Positions 1 through 7,808 of a stretch of DNA of 64,000 nucleotides are shown here, piece after piece (positions within the stretch are counted from its first letter, which is position 1; each line of letters begins with the position of its first letter). The DNA is taken from NCBI GenBank assembly GCA_963739545.1, contig CAVUAT010000011.1, positions 62,001 through 126,000 of the forward strand, given 5' to 3'. The notes under the pieces are model-generated. The model searched no databases. It saw nothing but the letters and a program-made list of their open reading frames with translations, and was not told where the DNA came from. Position numbers and translations under genes: made by a program. The DNA comes from CAVUAT01 sp963739545 (GTDB lineage Bacteria; Actinomycetota; Thermoleophilia; Solirubrobacterales; 70-9).

Positions 1-981
1 GAGGTGCGCGCCGCCAACGTCGTCAACGCGACGGGCGTATGGGCCGACCAGATCCGGCCGGACGAGATCCTGACCGAGGAGGAGATCCCGAAGATCGCTC
101 CCAGCCGCGGGGCCCACATCGCGATCTCGACGGAGCACATCGACTCGGGGGAGGCCGCGTTCGTCGTGCCGGCGGGCGAGGAGCGAACGGTGATGGTCCT
201 CCCCTGGTACGGGCGCGCCTTGATCGGCCCTACCGACAACGACTACGACGGCGACATCGACGCCGTCCCCCCGAGCTCCGGCGACGTGCACTACCTGCTC
301 GACGCCGTCAACGCGTACCTTGGCCTCGAGCTCGGGCCCGAGCACATCACCGGCGCCTACGCGGGGGTGCGTCCCCTGATCTCAAGCGGGGACCCGAAGA
401 AGTCCGTCGACATCTCTCGGAAGGCCGAGCTGTACGAGACCTCGTCGGGGATGCTGACGATCACCGGCGGCAAGCTCACGACCTGGCGGCGGATGGCCGA
501 GGACACGGTCGACCGCATCGTCGAGCGGGACGGGCGCGAGGGCGCGTCGCGCACCGACGACATCCCGCTCGGCATGACGGCCCGCCCCGAGGACCTCGAG
601 ACCGAGCTCGAGCTGCCCGCCGGAGCGGCCGAGCAGCTCGCCTTCCGCTACGGCCACGCTGCCCGGAAGGTGCTCGACGTCGCCGAGGCCGACCCCGCGC
701 TGGCCAAGCCGATCCTCGAAGGGCATCCCGACCTGCTCGCCGAGGCCGTGATCGCGGCGCGCTCCGAGCAGGCCCGCTCGCTGGCAGACGTGCTGCTGCG
801 GCGCACCCGCCTGGGGCTGGTCGCCGCGGTCGAGCTGCGCGAGGAAGCGCCGCGCAGGGCGGTGGCCGAGGCTATGGCCCCCGAGCTTGGCTGGTCGGCC
901 ACGGACGTGGAGCGCGAGGTCGATGCCTGGGACGCGGTCGCAACGCGCGAGGGCCTCGACCCCGCTGCTTCCATAAGCTAG
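1..981 (+). CDS. glpD: Glycerol-3-phosphate dehydrogenase, C-terminal part (truncated by window edge)
   Basis: About 326 residues are present and the N-terminal FAD-binding fold lies outside the window. The visible part begins in the motif NVVNATGVWAD, continues through SRGAHIAI and the glycine-rich GGKLTTWRRMAED segment, and ends with the helical C-terminal domain of the GlpD family. GlpD oxidises sn-glycerol 3-phosphate to dihydroxyacetone phosphate with FAD and passes electrons to quinones at the membrane. The gene ends TAG six bases before the rho-like start, so the two are probably co-transcribed. Family assignment is confident; the respiratory versus soluble subtype cannot be decided from this fragment. 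Confidence 0.9.
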   Translation, partial: EVRAANVVNATGVWADQIRPDEILTEEEIPKIAPSRGAHIAISTEHIDSGEAAFVVPAGEERTVMVLPWYGRALIGPTDNDYDGDIDAVPPSSGDVHYLLDAVNAYLGLELGPEHITGAYAGVRPLISSGDPKKSVDISRKAELYETSSGMLTITGGKLTTWRRMAEDTVDRIVERDGREGASRTDDIPLGMTARPEDLETELELPAGAAEQLAFRYGHAARKVLDVAEADPALAKPILEGHPDLLAEAVIAARSEQARSLADVLLRRTRLGLVAAVELREEAPRRAVAEAMAPELGWSATDVEREVDAWDAVATREGLDPAASIS

Positions 982-987
982 CTCCCG

Positions 988-2367
988 ATGGCTGACGATC
1001 TCACGAACCTGCACCTGGCCGATCTTCACGAGCGCGCGGAGCGCCTTGACGTGCCCGGCTTTCGCATGCTGACCCGCGATGAGCTGATCGACGCGATCGG
1101 CGAGGCGGAGGAGGGTGGCGGCGACACCGCCGCACCCGACCGCGAGGATCGCCCCGCGCGGGGCTCGCGCGGCGGGCGCCGCCGCGGCTCGCGCGGCCGC
1201 GGCGGGCGTGGGGGCAGGGGCCGGGGCCGCGGTGCCGACCGCGACGACGAATCGCCTCGCGGTCGCGATGAGGAGACTGACCCCGACGAGGAGGCCTCCG
1301 ACGAGGAAGTCGAGACGGAGGACGTGACCGGCGTACTCGACCGGATGCCCCAGGGCTACGGCTTCCTGCGCCTCGAGGGCGCCGACGCCGACAGCGAGAC
1401 CGACGAGGAGGAGGGGGAGGGCGACGTCTACGTATCCGCCTCCCAGATCCGCCGTTGCGAGCTTCGTCCCGGTGACATGGTCAGCGGCCCCGCCCGGCGC
1501 CCCCGCCGCGGTGAGCGCCACAGGGCCCTGGTTCGGATCACCTCGGTGAACGGAGCCGAGCCCGAGGGAGATCGAGTCAAGTTCACGGACCTGACGGCCA
1601 TCGCGCCGACCCGGCGCATCTCACTCGGCGATGCCGACGACGGCCTTGTGCGCGCCGTCGACCTGCTGACCCCGCTCGCCTTCGGCCAGCGAGTGCTGGT
1701 GCTGGCCGAGCCGCGCTCGGGGCGCACGACCCTGCTTCGCGCGCTCGCCCGGACACTCGAGGGCTCCGACGCGCATATCTCGGTCCTACTGGCCGACGAG
1801 CGTCCCGAGGAGGTCACGGAGTGGAAGCGCGCGCTGCCCGAGGCCGAGATCGTCGCCGCCGCGGCCGACCGGGAGCCCACCGACCAGGTTCGCGCAGTCG
1901 AGCTCGCCGTCGGCCAGGCCAAGCGCCGCGCGGAGTCAGGCGAGGACGTCGTCGTCATCCTCGACTCCCTCTCGCGGCTCGCTCTCGGCTACCGCGACCC
2001 GGCGAAGGTCAAGACCCTCTTCGGCGCGGGCCGCGAGCTCTCCGAGGAGGGCGCCGGCTCGCTGACGATGATCGCGACCGTGCTGGACTCTGACGAACGC
2101 GGCGCCGCTGTCCGCGAGGCCCTCGAGACGACCGAGAACACCCTGCTTCGCCTTGACGCCGATCTGGCGGCCAAGGGCATCGTCCCCTCGTTGATCGTCG
2201 CCGAAGCCCGAGTCTCGGGCGAGGACGACCTGCGGACCCCGGAAGAGCTCGTCGCGATCCGCGAACTGCGAGCCGAGCTCGACGAGATGAGCCCGGAAGA
2301 CGCCGCCCGCGCCCTGGCCGACCGGATCGCCCGCACCAAGAGCAACCGCGAACTGCTGATCCCGTAG
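988..2367 (+). CDS. rho: Divergent Rho-like transcription termination ATPase
   Basis: 459 aa. An N-terminal Rho-N-like helical segment (about residues 1-45) is followed by an Arg/Gly-rich and then acidic low-complexity linker (about 50-110), a cold-shock-like RNA-binding domain (GYGFLRL, VYVSASQIRRCELRPGD) and a RecA-type ATPase core (VDLLTP, ADERPEEVTE, VVVILDSLSRLA). Known Rho terminates transcription as an ATP-driven RNA translocase hexamer. Several key elements deviate here. The Walker A lysine is Arg (AEPRSGRTT, R246). The Q-loop stretch after LSRLA is shortened, and the usual SGKVLTGG segment is absent. The arginine-finger segment reads LRLDADLAAKGIVPSL instead of the usual LSRKxAEKR. 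It may be a specialised or inactive paralogue; a canonical rho elsewhere would settle this. Confidence 0.8.
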   Translation: MADDLTNLHLADLHERAERLDVPGFRMLTRDELIDAIGEAEEGGGDTAAPDREDRPARGSRGGRRRGSRGRGGRGGRGRGRGADRDDESPRGRDEETDPDEEASDEEVETEDVTGVLDRMPQGYGFLRLEGADADSETDEEEGEGDVYVSASQIRRCELRPGDMVSGPARRPRRGERHRALVRITSVNGAEPEGDRVKFTDLTAIAPTRRISLGDADDGLVRAVDLLTPLAFGQRVLVLAEPRSGRTTLLRALARTLEGSDAHISVLLADERPEEVTEWKRALPEAEIVAAAADREPTDQVRAVELAVGQAKRRAESGEDVVVILDSLSRLALGYRDPAKVKTLFGAGRELSEEGAGSLTMIATVLDSDERGAAVREALETTENTLLRLDADLAAKGIVPSLIVAEARVSGEDDLRTPEELVAIRELRAELDEMSPEDAARALADRIARTKSNRELLIP

Positions 2368-2369
2368 GT

Positions 2370-2855
2370 TCAGGCCAGGCGGCCGCCGTAGGAGATGTTC
2401 CCCCACGATGGCTCGGCGCTGAGTTCGATCAGCTCTGAGTCGCGATCGGGCTGCACATAGCCGAAGGTCTGCGAGGACTCGTCGAAGACGATGTCGAGCT
2501 CACCCTCCTTGACGCGCTGGTCCAGCCAGGCGCCGCGGAAGACGAGCCTGCGCATCCAGTGCACGAGGCTCTTGTTCGAAGGGCCGACCAACTCGTCCCA
2601 GTTCTCGTTGACGTGCTCGCCGAGGGGAGAGCAGGGCTCGCGGATCTCGCCGTTGACGGCGAGCTCCAGCAGGTCCTCGAGCTCGTGCTCGTCGAGCCCC
2701 TGGTGGACGAAGTCGAGCTTGACCGCGGCCTGTTCGACGCGCTGCGAGAAGTCGCGCTCGTTGAACGAAAAGCGGAGCTCCCCGTACTCGAGCACGTAGT
2801 CCGCTCCGGACTCGTAATTCCCTCTGCGAGTGGTCTCGTCTTGCACTGGGGGCAT
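2370..2855 (-). CDS. Conserved hypothetical protein
   Basis: About 161 aa from ATG at 2855. A GTG three codons in is an alternative, and neither start has a strong Shine-Dalgarno sequence. The protein is acidic and soluble with no signal peptide or membrane segment. Visible features include the stretch YVLEYGELRFSFNERDFSQRV, shared by no family I can name, an Asp/Glu-rich LDEHELEDLLEL helix, and an aromatic C-terminus. It is convergent with the rho-like gene, whose stop lies 3 bp away. Codon use matches its neighbours, so it looks like a real gene, but I do not recognise a function. Confidence 0.6.
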   Translation of the reverse strand: MPPVQDETTRRGNYESGADYVLEYGELRFSFNERDFSQRVEQAAVKLDFVHQGLDEHELEDLLELAVNGEIREPCSPLGEHVNENWDELVGPSNKSLVHWMRRLVFRGAWLDQRVKEGELDIVFDESSQTFGYVQPDRDSELIELSAEPSWGNISYGGRLA

Positions 2856-2926
2856 CTTGCCGCATCGGGGCCGCCATCGCCAAATCGGACGGGCCCATGA
2901 ACGTCCATTTGCAGGAAAACCTGGTA

Positions 2927-3616
2927 CTAGCGCGAACGGCCGAAGATTCGCAGCAGAAAGATGAAGAGGTTGATGAAGTCGAGGTAGAGGGTGAGCGCGC
3001 CGATGATCGAGGCGCGGTTCTCGGCGTCGCCCTCGAGCCCCGCCTTCGACAGCTGCGCGATCTTCTGCATGTCGTAGGCGGTCAGCGCCGAGAAGATCAG
3101 CACGCCCGCGTAGGTGGTGATCCAGTAGATGGTCTCGTTGGCGAGGAACAGGTTGACGATCGTCGCAAGGATCAGGCCGATCAGCGCCATGAACGCGATC
3201 GCGCCGAGCTTCGTGAGGTCGATCTTGGTCACGGCTCCGAACACCGCGAGCGCGCCGAACATGCCGGCCGTGACGAGGAACGCAGTGAAGATCGACTCGG
3301 TCGTATAGAGCTCGAACAGCAGGGCGAAGGTGATCCCGACCGTCGCCGAGTACACGAAGAAGAGCAGCATCGCGAGGCCCACGGGCATCCGGTTGATCGC
3401 GGCGACCAGGGCGATCACCAGCACCAGCTGGCCGATGATCACGCCGATCAGGATCCCGGGCGACTCGGTGATGTCGGTCAGCAGCTGGTCGTTGGAGCCG
3501 ATCAGCGCGGCGACCCCGCCCGTGATCGCCAGCCCGATGAACATCCAGGCGAACACCTTGCTCATGAAGCTCGAGTCCGGCGTGGCGATCGCCGGGGTGG
3601 GGTAGGTGGCCTCCAT
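2927..3616 (-). CDS. Bax inhibitor-1 / YccA family membrane protein
   Basis: 229 aa with about seven hydrophobic segments starting at FMSKVFAWMFIGLAITGGVAALI, each followed by short polar loops, and ending FINLFIFLLRIFGRSR. This layout and the conserved late segment (YDMQKIAQL, ASIIGALTLYLDFINLF) are typical of the BI-1/UPF0005 family. Family members are pH-sensitive calcium leak channels or modulators of membrane proteases such as FtsH; the exact role here is unknown. The gene is transcribed away from the DUF192 gene, whose start lies about 38 bp upstream. Confidence 0.88.
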   Translation of the reverse strand: MEATYPTPAIATPDSSFMSKVFAWMFIGLAITGGVAALIGSNDQLLTDITESPGILIGVIIGQLVLVIALVAAINRMPVGLAMLLFFVYSATVGITFALLFELYTTESIFTAFLVTAGMFGALAVFGAVTKIDLTKLGAIAFMALIGLILATIVNLFLANETIYWITTYAGVLIFSALTAYDMQKIAQLSKAGLEGDAENRASIIGALTLYLDFINLFIFLLRIFGRSR

Positions 3617-3653
3617 CGCCCGCGAAGCTATCGGTTCGGGGGGAGAGAACGCG

Positions 3654-3986
3654 GTGCCCGACGCTCAGCCCGCCGTGCAATCCCGCCAGCCGCGACGCCT
3701 GCGGGGCCTCCCTTCCGCGCAGGTGGCCGGCCGTCGGGTGCCGGTGGCTCTGACCGGACGCTCCCGGCTGCTCGGGCTGGCACTGCTGCCGCGGGGCAGG
3801 GCCGGCCCGGGCCTGTTGATCCCGCACTGCTCGGCGGTCCACACGGGTTGGATGCGGTTCTCGCTCGAGCTCGTCTTCCTTGACGCGAGCGGCGAGGTGC
3901 TGGAGCGCCGCGTCGTACCTCCGTGGCGCATCGCGGGGGTGCGCGGAGCAGCGGCCGTGCTGGAGCTTCCCGCGGAAGGGGCTTGA
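3654..3986 (+). CDS. DUF192 family protein
   Basis: About 110 aa when started at GTG 3654, which has GGGGAGAG a few bases upstream; an in-frame ATG at 3606 would overlap the divergent BI-1 start. The C-terminal half shows the DUF192 signature: LIPHCSAVHTGWMRFSLELVFLD, followed by a basic-hydrophobic turn (VVPPWRIAG) and AAAVLELPAEG. Family function is poorly defined; members are small, often exported proteins. No signal peptide is visible from this start. The gene ends about 40 bp before the MarR-GNAT gene and the reading may be coupled. Confidence 0.75.
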   Translation: MPDAQPAVQSRQPRRLRGLPSAQVAGRRVPVALTGRSRLLGLALLPRGRAGPGLLIPHCSAVHTGWMRFSLELVFLDASGEVLERRVVPPWRIAGVRGAAAVLELPAEGA

Positions 3987-4005
3987 CCGCCAAGCCGCCG
4001 CGGCT

Positions 4006-4024
4006 TATTCTTTGACTCAGTCAA
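4006..4024 (+). promoter_or_regulatory. Candidate -10 and palindromic operator before the MarR-GNAT gene
   Basis: The palindrome TTGACT-C-AGTCAA occupies 4012-4024, three bases before the ATG at 4028. A TATTCT hexamer (4006-4011) could be the -10, which would put transcription start inside the palindrome. A repressor bound here would block initiation. The likeliest ligand is the adjacent MarR-type protein acting on itself (inference). Confidence 0.5.
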
Positions 4025-4027
4025 GTA

Positions 4028-4978
4028 ATGGCGCCCACCACCAAGGACAAGCGGAGCGGCCCCGATGAGTCCGATCGCGTCGCTGCTCTCCGCGCCTTCA
4101 ACCGCTTCTACACCAAGGAGCTCGGGCTGCTCGGCCGCGGCTTCATGGGGACGGATTACTCGCTCACCGAGGCGCGGATCATCTGGGAGATCGCGCAGCG
4201 CGGTGAGGCCGAGGTGGCCGAGGTCCGCCGCGAGCTCGAGCTCGACGCCGGCTACGTGAGCCGGATCCTCGCTCGCTTCGAGAAGGCGGGACTCGTCATC
4301 AGGGAGCGCTCCGAGGCCGACCGCCGCCGCCAGGTCGTGCGCCTGACGGGGTCCGGGCGCGCCGTCTTCCGCAGCTTCGACCGGCGCTCGTCCTCCGAGC
4401 TCGGCCGGCTGCTCGACGATCACACGGACGCCGAGCAGGGTCGCCTGCTTGACGCGATGGGCGACGTGCGCGCGATCCTCGGGGACCCCGCCCGTGCGCG
4501 CGAGCTGAGCCTGCGCGAGCCACACCCGGGCGATCACGGGTGGATCCTCGAGCGCCACGCGGCCGTCTACGGGGCCGAGCGCGGCTGGGGCCCGAAGTTC
4601 GAGGCCTACTGCGGCCAGGTGATCGTCGACTTCCTCGGCCGCGGCGACGCCGAGCACGAGCGCTGCTGGATCGCCGAGGTCGACGGCGTGCGCTCCGGAT
4701 CGATCTACTGCACCTGGCGCAGCGACGACGTCGCGCAGGTGCGCCTGCTGCTGGTCGAGCCCTGGGCGAGAGGTGCGGGGGCGGGTGCGGCGCTCGTCGC
4801 GGCCTGCGTCGAGTTCGCTCGCGAGGCGGGTTACCGCCAGCTCATGCTCTTCACGAACAGCTCGCTCACGAGCGCGCGGCGCATCTACGAGTCGGTCGGC
4901 TTCGAGTTCAGGAGCGAGCAGCCGGAGGACATCTTCGACGAAGAATCCGTCGGCCAGGAGTTCTGGCTCGACCTCTAG
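4028..4978 (+). CDS. MarR-type regulator fused to GNAT acetyltransferase
   Basis: 316 aa. Residues about 1-150 form a MarR winged helix (YSLTEARIIWEIAQRGEAEVAEVRRELELDAGYVSRILARFEKAGLV, then the wing RSEADRRRQVVRLT). Residues about 165-316 form a GNAT fold with the acetyl-CoA loop region VRLLLVEPWARGAGAGAALVAACVEFAREAGY and the C-terminal ARRIYESVGFEF motif. Such fusions are known among actinobacteria and proteobacteria and are thought to link gene control to N-acetylation of a small molecule; the substrate is unknown. Its stop codon overlaps the convergent marR stop as CTAG. A perfect palindrome just before the start suggests autoregulation. Confidence 0.9.
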   Translation: MAPTTKDKRSGPDESDRVAALRAFNRFYTKELGLLGRGFMGTDYSLTEARIIWEIAQRGEAEVAEVRRELELDAGYVSRILARFEKAGLVIRERSEADRRRQVVRLTGSGRAVFRSFDRRSSSELGRLLDDHTDAEQGRLLDAMGDVRAILGDPARARELSLREPHPGDHGWILERHAAVYGAERGWGPKFEAYCGQVIVDFLGRGDAEHERCWIAEVDGVRSGSIYCTWRSDDVAQVRLLLVEPWARGAGAGAALVAACVEFAREAGYRQLMLFTNSSLTSARRIYESVGFEFRSEQPEDIFDEESVGQEFWLDL

Positions 4979-5448
4979 CCGCCGCGCGGCGGGTCGGGTA
5001 GAAGGCCGGCGTTCAGCTCTTCCAACAACCGGCGCAGCTGCCGCATCTTCGTCGCGCCAAGCATCTTGGTCCATGCCCTCTCGGTCTCTGCGACGAACTC
5101 GCGCGCTACCGCGTAGACCTCCTTGCCCCGGGCTGTGGAACGCACCAGCTGGGCCCGTCGATCGCCGGGGTCGGGCACCCGCTCGACGTAGCCGTGGCGC
5201 TCGAGGTGGGCCACCAGCTCCGCCATCGACTGCTTCGTGATCTGGGCCCGCCGGGCGAGCTCGCTGACGCGCGTCCCGTCCGGGTCGAGGAACTGGAACA
5301 CGTTGCCGTGCGGCGGCCGGACGGCGGGATGGCCAGATTCGGCGAACCGCGCGTGGAGCTGGTCCGAGGCGATGCGGAAGGGCTCACGAAGGAGCACCCC
5401 CAGGTTCTGAGGGCTGCTGCTCTCGGGTGAGGGAATGGGTGGTTGCAT
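4975..5448 (-). CDS. MarR family transcriptional regulator
   Basis: About 157 aa from ATG 5448; an upstream in-frame extension would run through the promoter and is rejected. The winged helix covers VFQFLDPDGTRVSELARRAQITKQSMAELVAHLERHGYVERVPDPGDRRAQLV, with the DxRxR-type wing, followed by dimerisation helices. MarR proteins are dimeric repressors released by small ligands. The gene is divergent from a small alpha/beta-barrel-like gene, with two GACAGG-type inverted repeats over the shared promoters, so it probably controls both directions. Confidence 0.88.
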   Translation of the reverse strand: MQPPIPSPESSSPQNLGVLLREPFRIASDQLHARFAESGHPAVRPPHGNVFQFLDPDGTRVSELARRAQITKQSMAELVAHLERHGYVERVPDPGDRRAQLVRSTARGKEVYAVAREFVAETERAWTKMLGATKMRQLRRLLEELNAGLLPDPPRGG

Positions 5449-5501
5449 TAGGCAGGAAGCCTGTCTATAGTACGCGATCGATAACGGACAGGCAACCTGT
5501 C
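5443..5501. promoter_or_regulatory. Overlapping divergent promoters with two MarR operators
   Basis: Plus strand: TTGCAT (5443-5448), 17 bp, TATAGT (5466-5471). Minus strand: TTGCCT (5495-5490), 17 bp, TACTAT (5472-5467). The two -10 boxes overlap. A perfect inverted repeat GACAGG-CAA-CCTGTC (5487-5501) covers the minus -35. A one-mismatch copy GGCAGG-AAG-CCTGTC (5451-5465) fills the plus spacer. Binding of the adjacent MarR protein is inferred. Confidence 0.72.
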
Positions 5502-5533
5502 GACTCGGGTGTATGACCAAGAAAGGAACTCAA

Positions 5534-5830
5534 ATGTCTGGCTACCTCACGATCGCCAGGATCTCGGGCCATCCCGACCTGTTGCTCGAGCGCTACCGGC
5601 GCTCCTCCGACGTGATGGATGGCGTTGGCCGGGATCACGGGCTGATCGTTCACGCTGCCGCCCGGGAGGACCACGGCCTCGTGCTCGTGAACCTCTGGCC
5701 TTCCAGGGACGCCTCGGAGTCCGCGGCGCAGGACCCGAGAAGGATCAAGACGATCGCCGATCAGCAGATCACGCCCGATCAGATCAGGCGCGAGCACCTT
5801 GAGGTCGGCAGGTACGAGCTGTTTCGCTGA
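5534..5830 (+). CDS. Small protein resembling dimeric alpha/beta-barrel (ABM-like) enzymes
   Basis: 98 aa from ATG 5534, chosen because AAAGGA lies 7 bases upstream; an in-frame ATG at 5513 lacks such a site. The order strand (GYLTIARISG), helix (PDLLLERYRRSSDVMDGVGRDHG), strand (LIVHAAAREDHGLVLVNLWPS), helix, and final strand region matches the ferredoxin-like fold of antibiotic-biosynthesis-monooxygenase-type proteins, but no catalytic signature is certain. Regulation by the divergent MarR is likely from the operators in front, so it may act on the same compound the repressor senses. Confidence 0.6.
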   Translation: MSGYLTIARISGHPDLLLERYRRSSDVMDGVGRDHGLIVHAAAREDHGLVLVNLWPSRDASESAAQDPRRIKTIADQQITPDQIRREHLEVGRYELFR

Positions 5831-5836
5831 CGAGGC

Positions 5837-6901
5837 TCAGCGCAGGACGAGGCAGTGCTCGGGGTGCCAGCCGAGCTTCACCTTGGTGCCGGGCTCCCAG
5901 CGGTCGTCGCTGCGCGCCCGGTAGGTGTTCTGCTCGAGCGCGACGAGCCGCGCGCCGTTGCCCAGGGAGACCGTCACCTGGGTGTTGACGCCCTGGTAAA
6001 CGCGCTGTTCGACCGTGCCCTCGACGCTGACCATTCCCTCCTCGAGCTCGTCGAGGGCGATCTTCTCCGGCCGTACCGCGATCTGGACGGCAGTACCGGG
6101 GTCGCATCCGTCCGGTAGCGGCGCCGGCAGGGTCTGGCCGCTCGCGATCTTCACCTTGCCGCCGGTCTCGGCCACCCCCTCCATCAGGTTGGAGATGCCG
6201 ATGAATCCCGCGACGAAGGACTCGGTGGGGTGCTCGTACACGTCCTCGGGTTCGCCGCACTGGACGACCCTGCCCTCGCTCATGACGGCGATGCGGTCCG
6301 ACATCGCGAGCGCCTCCTCCTGGTCGTGGGTCACGTAGACGAACGTGATCCCGACCTCGCGCTGGATGTCCTTCAACTCGACCTGCATCTGGCGGCGGAG
6401 CTTCAGGTCGAGCGCCCCGAGGGGCTCGTCGAGCAGCAGCACGGAAGGTTGGTTGATCAGCGCCCGCGCGAGCGCGACCCGCTGCTTCTCACCACCCGAA
6501 AGCTCGGTCGTCCGCGCGTCGGCGCGCTTGCTGAGCGAGACGAGCTCGAGCGCCTCGGCGACCCGCGTCTTGATCTCCTCGGAGTCCACCTTCTTGCGCT
6601 TCAGCCCGAAGCCGACGTTGTCGGCGACGTTCAGATGCTCGAACAGGGCGTAGCTCTGAAAGACCGTGTTGACGTTGCGCTCGTACGGCGGCACGTCGGC
6701 GACCGGCTCCCCCTCGAGCAGGATCTCGCCTTCCGTCGGCTGCTCGAAGCCGGCCAGCATCCGCAATGTCGTCGTCTTGCCGCAGCCCGATGGCCCCAGC
6801 AGCGAGAAGAACTCGCCCTTGTCGATGTTCAACGAGATGTCGTCGACCGCCGTGTGGCTGCCGAACCGCTTGGTCACGCCGTCGAGTTGAATCGCCTCCA
6901 T
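5837..6901 (-). CDS. potA: Spermidine/putrescine ABC transporter ATP-binding protein
   Basis: 354 aa. Walker A LGPSGCGKTT (about residue 36-45), ABC signature LSGGEKQRVALARAL, Walker B VLLLDEPLGALD and the switch histidine THDQEEAL are all present. A C-terminal TOBE domain (IAVRPEKIAL, GARLVALEQNTYR) follows, as in PotA. It energises import of polyamines through PotB/PotC. It is the last gene of tetR-potD-potB-potC-potA and starts 4 bp after the potC stop. Substrate assignment rests on the PotD-like neighbour. Confidence 0.93.
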   Translation of the reverse strand: MEAIQLDGVTKRFGSHTAVDDISLNIDKGEFFSLLGPSGCGKTTTLRMLAGFEQPTEGEILLEGEPVADVPPYERNVNTVFQSYALFEHLNVADNVGFGLKRKKVDSEEIKTRVAEALELVSLSKRADARTTELSGGEKQRVALARALINQPSVLLLDEPLGALDLKLRRQMQVELKDIQREVGITFVYVTHDQEEALAMSDRIAVMSEGRVVQCGEPEDVYEHPTESFVAGFIGISNLMEGVAETGGKVKIASGQTLPAPLPDGCDPGTAVQIAVRPEKIALDELEEGMVSVEGTVEQRVYQGVNTQVTVSLGNGARLVALEQNTYRARSDDRWEPGTKVKLGWHPEHCLVLR

Positions 6902-6905
6902 TGCC

Positions 6906-7808
6906 TCAGCTTCCTTCCTGTCCCGTCAGGACCTTGATCCCGCTTTCCTTGCGGCCGAACATTCGCGGTATCAGCAGCGCCAAGCCGATCGCCGCCAGCG
7001 AAACGGCCATCATCAGCGTGCCGATCGCGTTGATCGTCGGCGAGATCCCGAAGCGGATCGCCGACCAGATCCTGACCGGGAGCGGCTGCACGTCCTCGCC
7101 GGTCGTGAAAAAGGAGAGCACGAAGTCGTCGAAGGAGAGGGCGAAGACCAGAAGCCCCGCCGCGAGGATCGCGGGCCAAAGCCCGGGCAGGAGCACCAGC
7201 CTCACCGACTGCCAGCGCGTGGCGCCCAGGTCCATCGCCGCCTCCTCGGTCTCGGTTCCCATCGTCGCCAGGCGGGCGCGGACGACGATCGCCACGTAGG
7301 AGATCGAGAAGGTGACGTGGGCGAGGATCACGGTCCAGATCGAGAGCGAGAGCCCGATCTGAGAGAAGATCAGAAGGGCCGAGATCCCCGCCACGATCTC
7401 GGGCACGACGAGGGGGAGCAGCATCAGGATGTTCGCGCTGCCGCTCCAGCGCGCGCGGGAGCGCACGAGGCCGATCGCCAGCATCGTCCCCAGCACGGTT
7501 CCGATCACCATCGTGGCCACCGCGATCTGGATCGACGCGAACAGCGACTCGCGCAGGGTGGAGTCGTTGAAGAACTCCTCGTACCAGCGCAGCGAGAAGC
7601 CCGAGAAGTTCTGCAGCGACTTCTCGGCGTTGAAGGAGAAGAGGATCACGATCACGATCGGCATGAACAGGAAGATGTAGGCGAGCGCAACGAACACCCG
7701 CAGGAACCGGGGTCGATCGAAGTCGCGGCGGCGGCGCCCGCCGCGGCGCGCCGGCTTGGCGGGCGCGCGGCTCACCGACTCGCTGCCGGTGGCGACCCCG
7801 CCGCTCAC
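6906..7808 (-). CDS. potC: Spermidine/putrescine ABC transporter permease PotC
   Basis: About 300 aa from GTG 7808, which overlaps the potB stop (GTGA). A basic N-terminal tail (SRAPAKPARRGGRRRRDFDRPRF) precedes six membrane segments, beginning FLRVFVALAYIFLFMPIVIVILFSF. The cytoplasmic EAA loop (EEAAMDLGATRWQSVRLVLLPGLWPAI) contacts PotA. Family members form the inner-membrane channel with PotB. The arginine-rich N-terminus is longer than usual. Confidence 0.92.
   Translation of the reverse strand: MSGGVATGSESVSRAPAKPARRGGRRRRDFDRPRFLRVFVALAYIFLFMPIVIVILFSFNAEKSLQNFSGFSLRWYEEFFNDSTLRESLFASIQIAVATMVIGTVLGTMLAIGLVRSRARWSGSANILMLLPLVVPEIVAGISALLIFSQIGLSLSIWTVILAHVTFSISYVAIVVRARLATMGTETEEAAMDLGATRWQSVRLVLLPGLWPAILAAGLLVFALSFDDFVLSFFTTGEDVQPLPVRIWSAIRFGISPTINAIGTLMMAVSLAAIGLALLIPRMFGRKESGIKVLTGQEGS

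Noticed and set aside
382..1521. Long minus-strand open frame opposite glpD and rho
   Set aside because: Low-complexity Ala/Arg/Gly product and full overlap with two recognised genes; an antisense shadow of high-GC coding.
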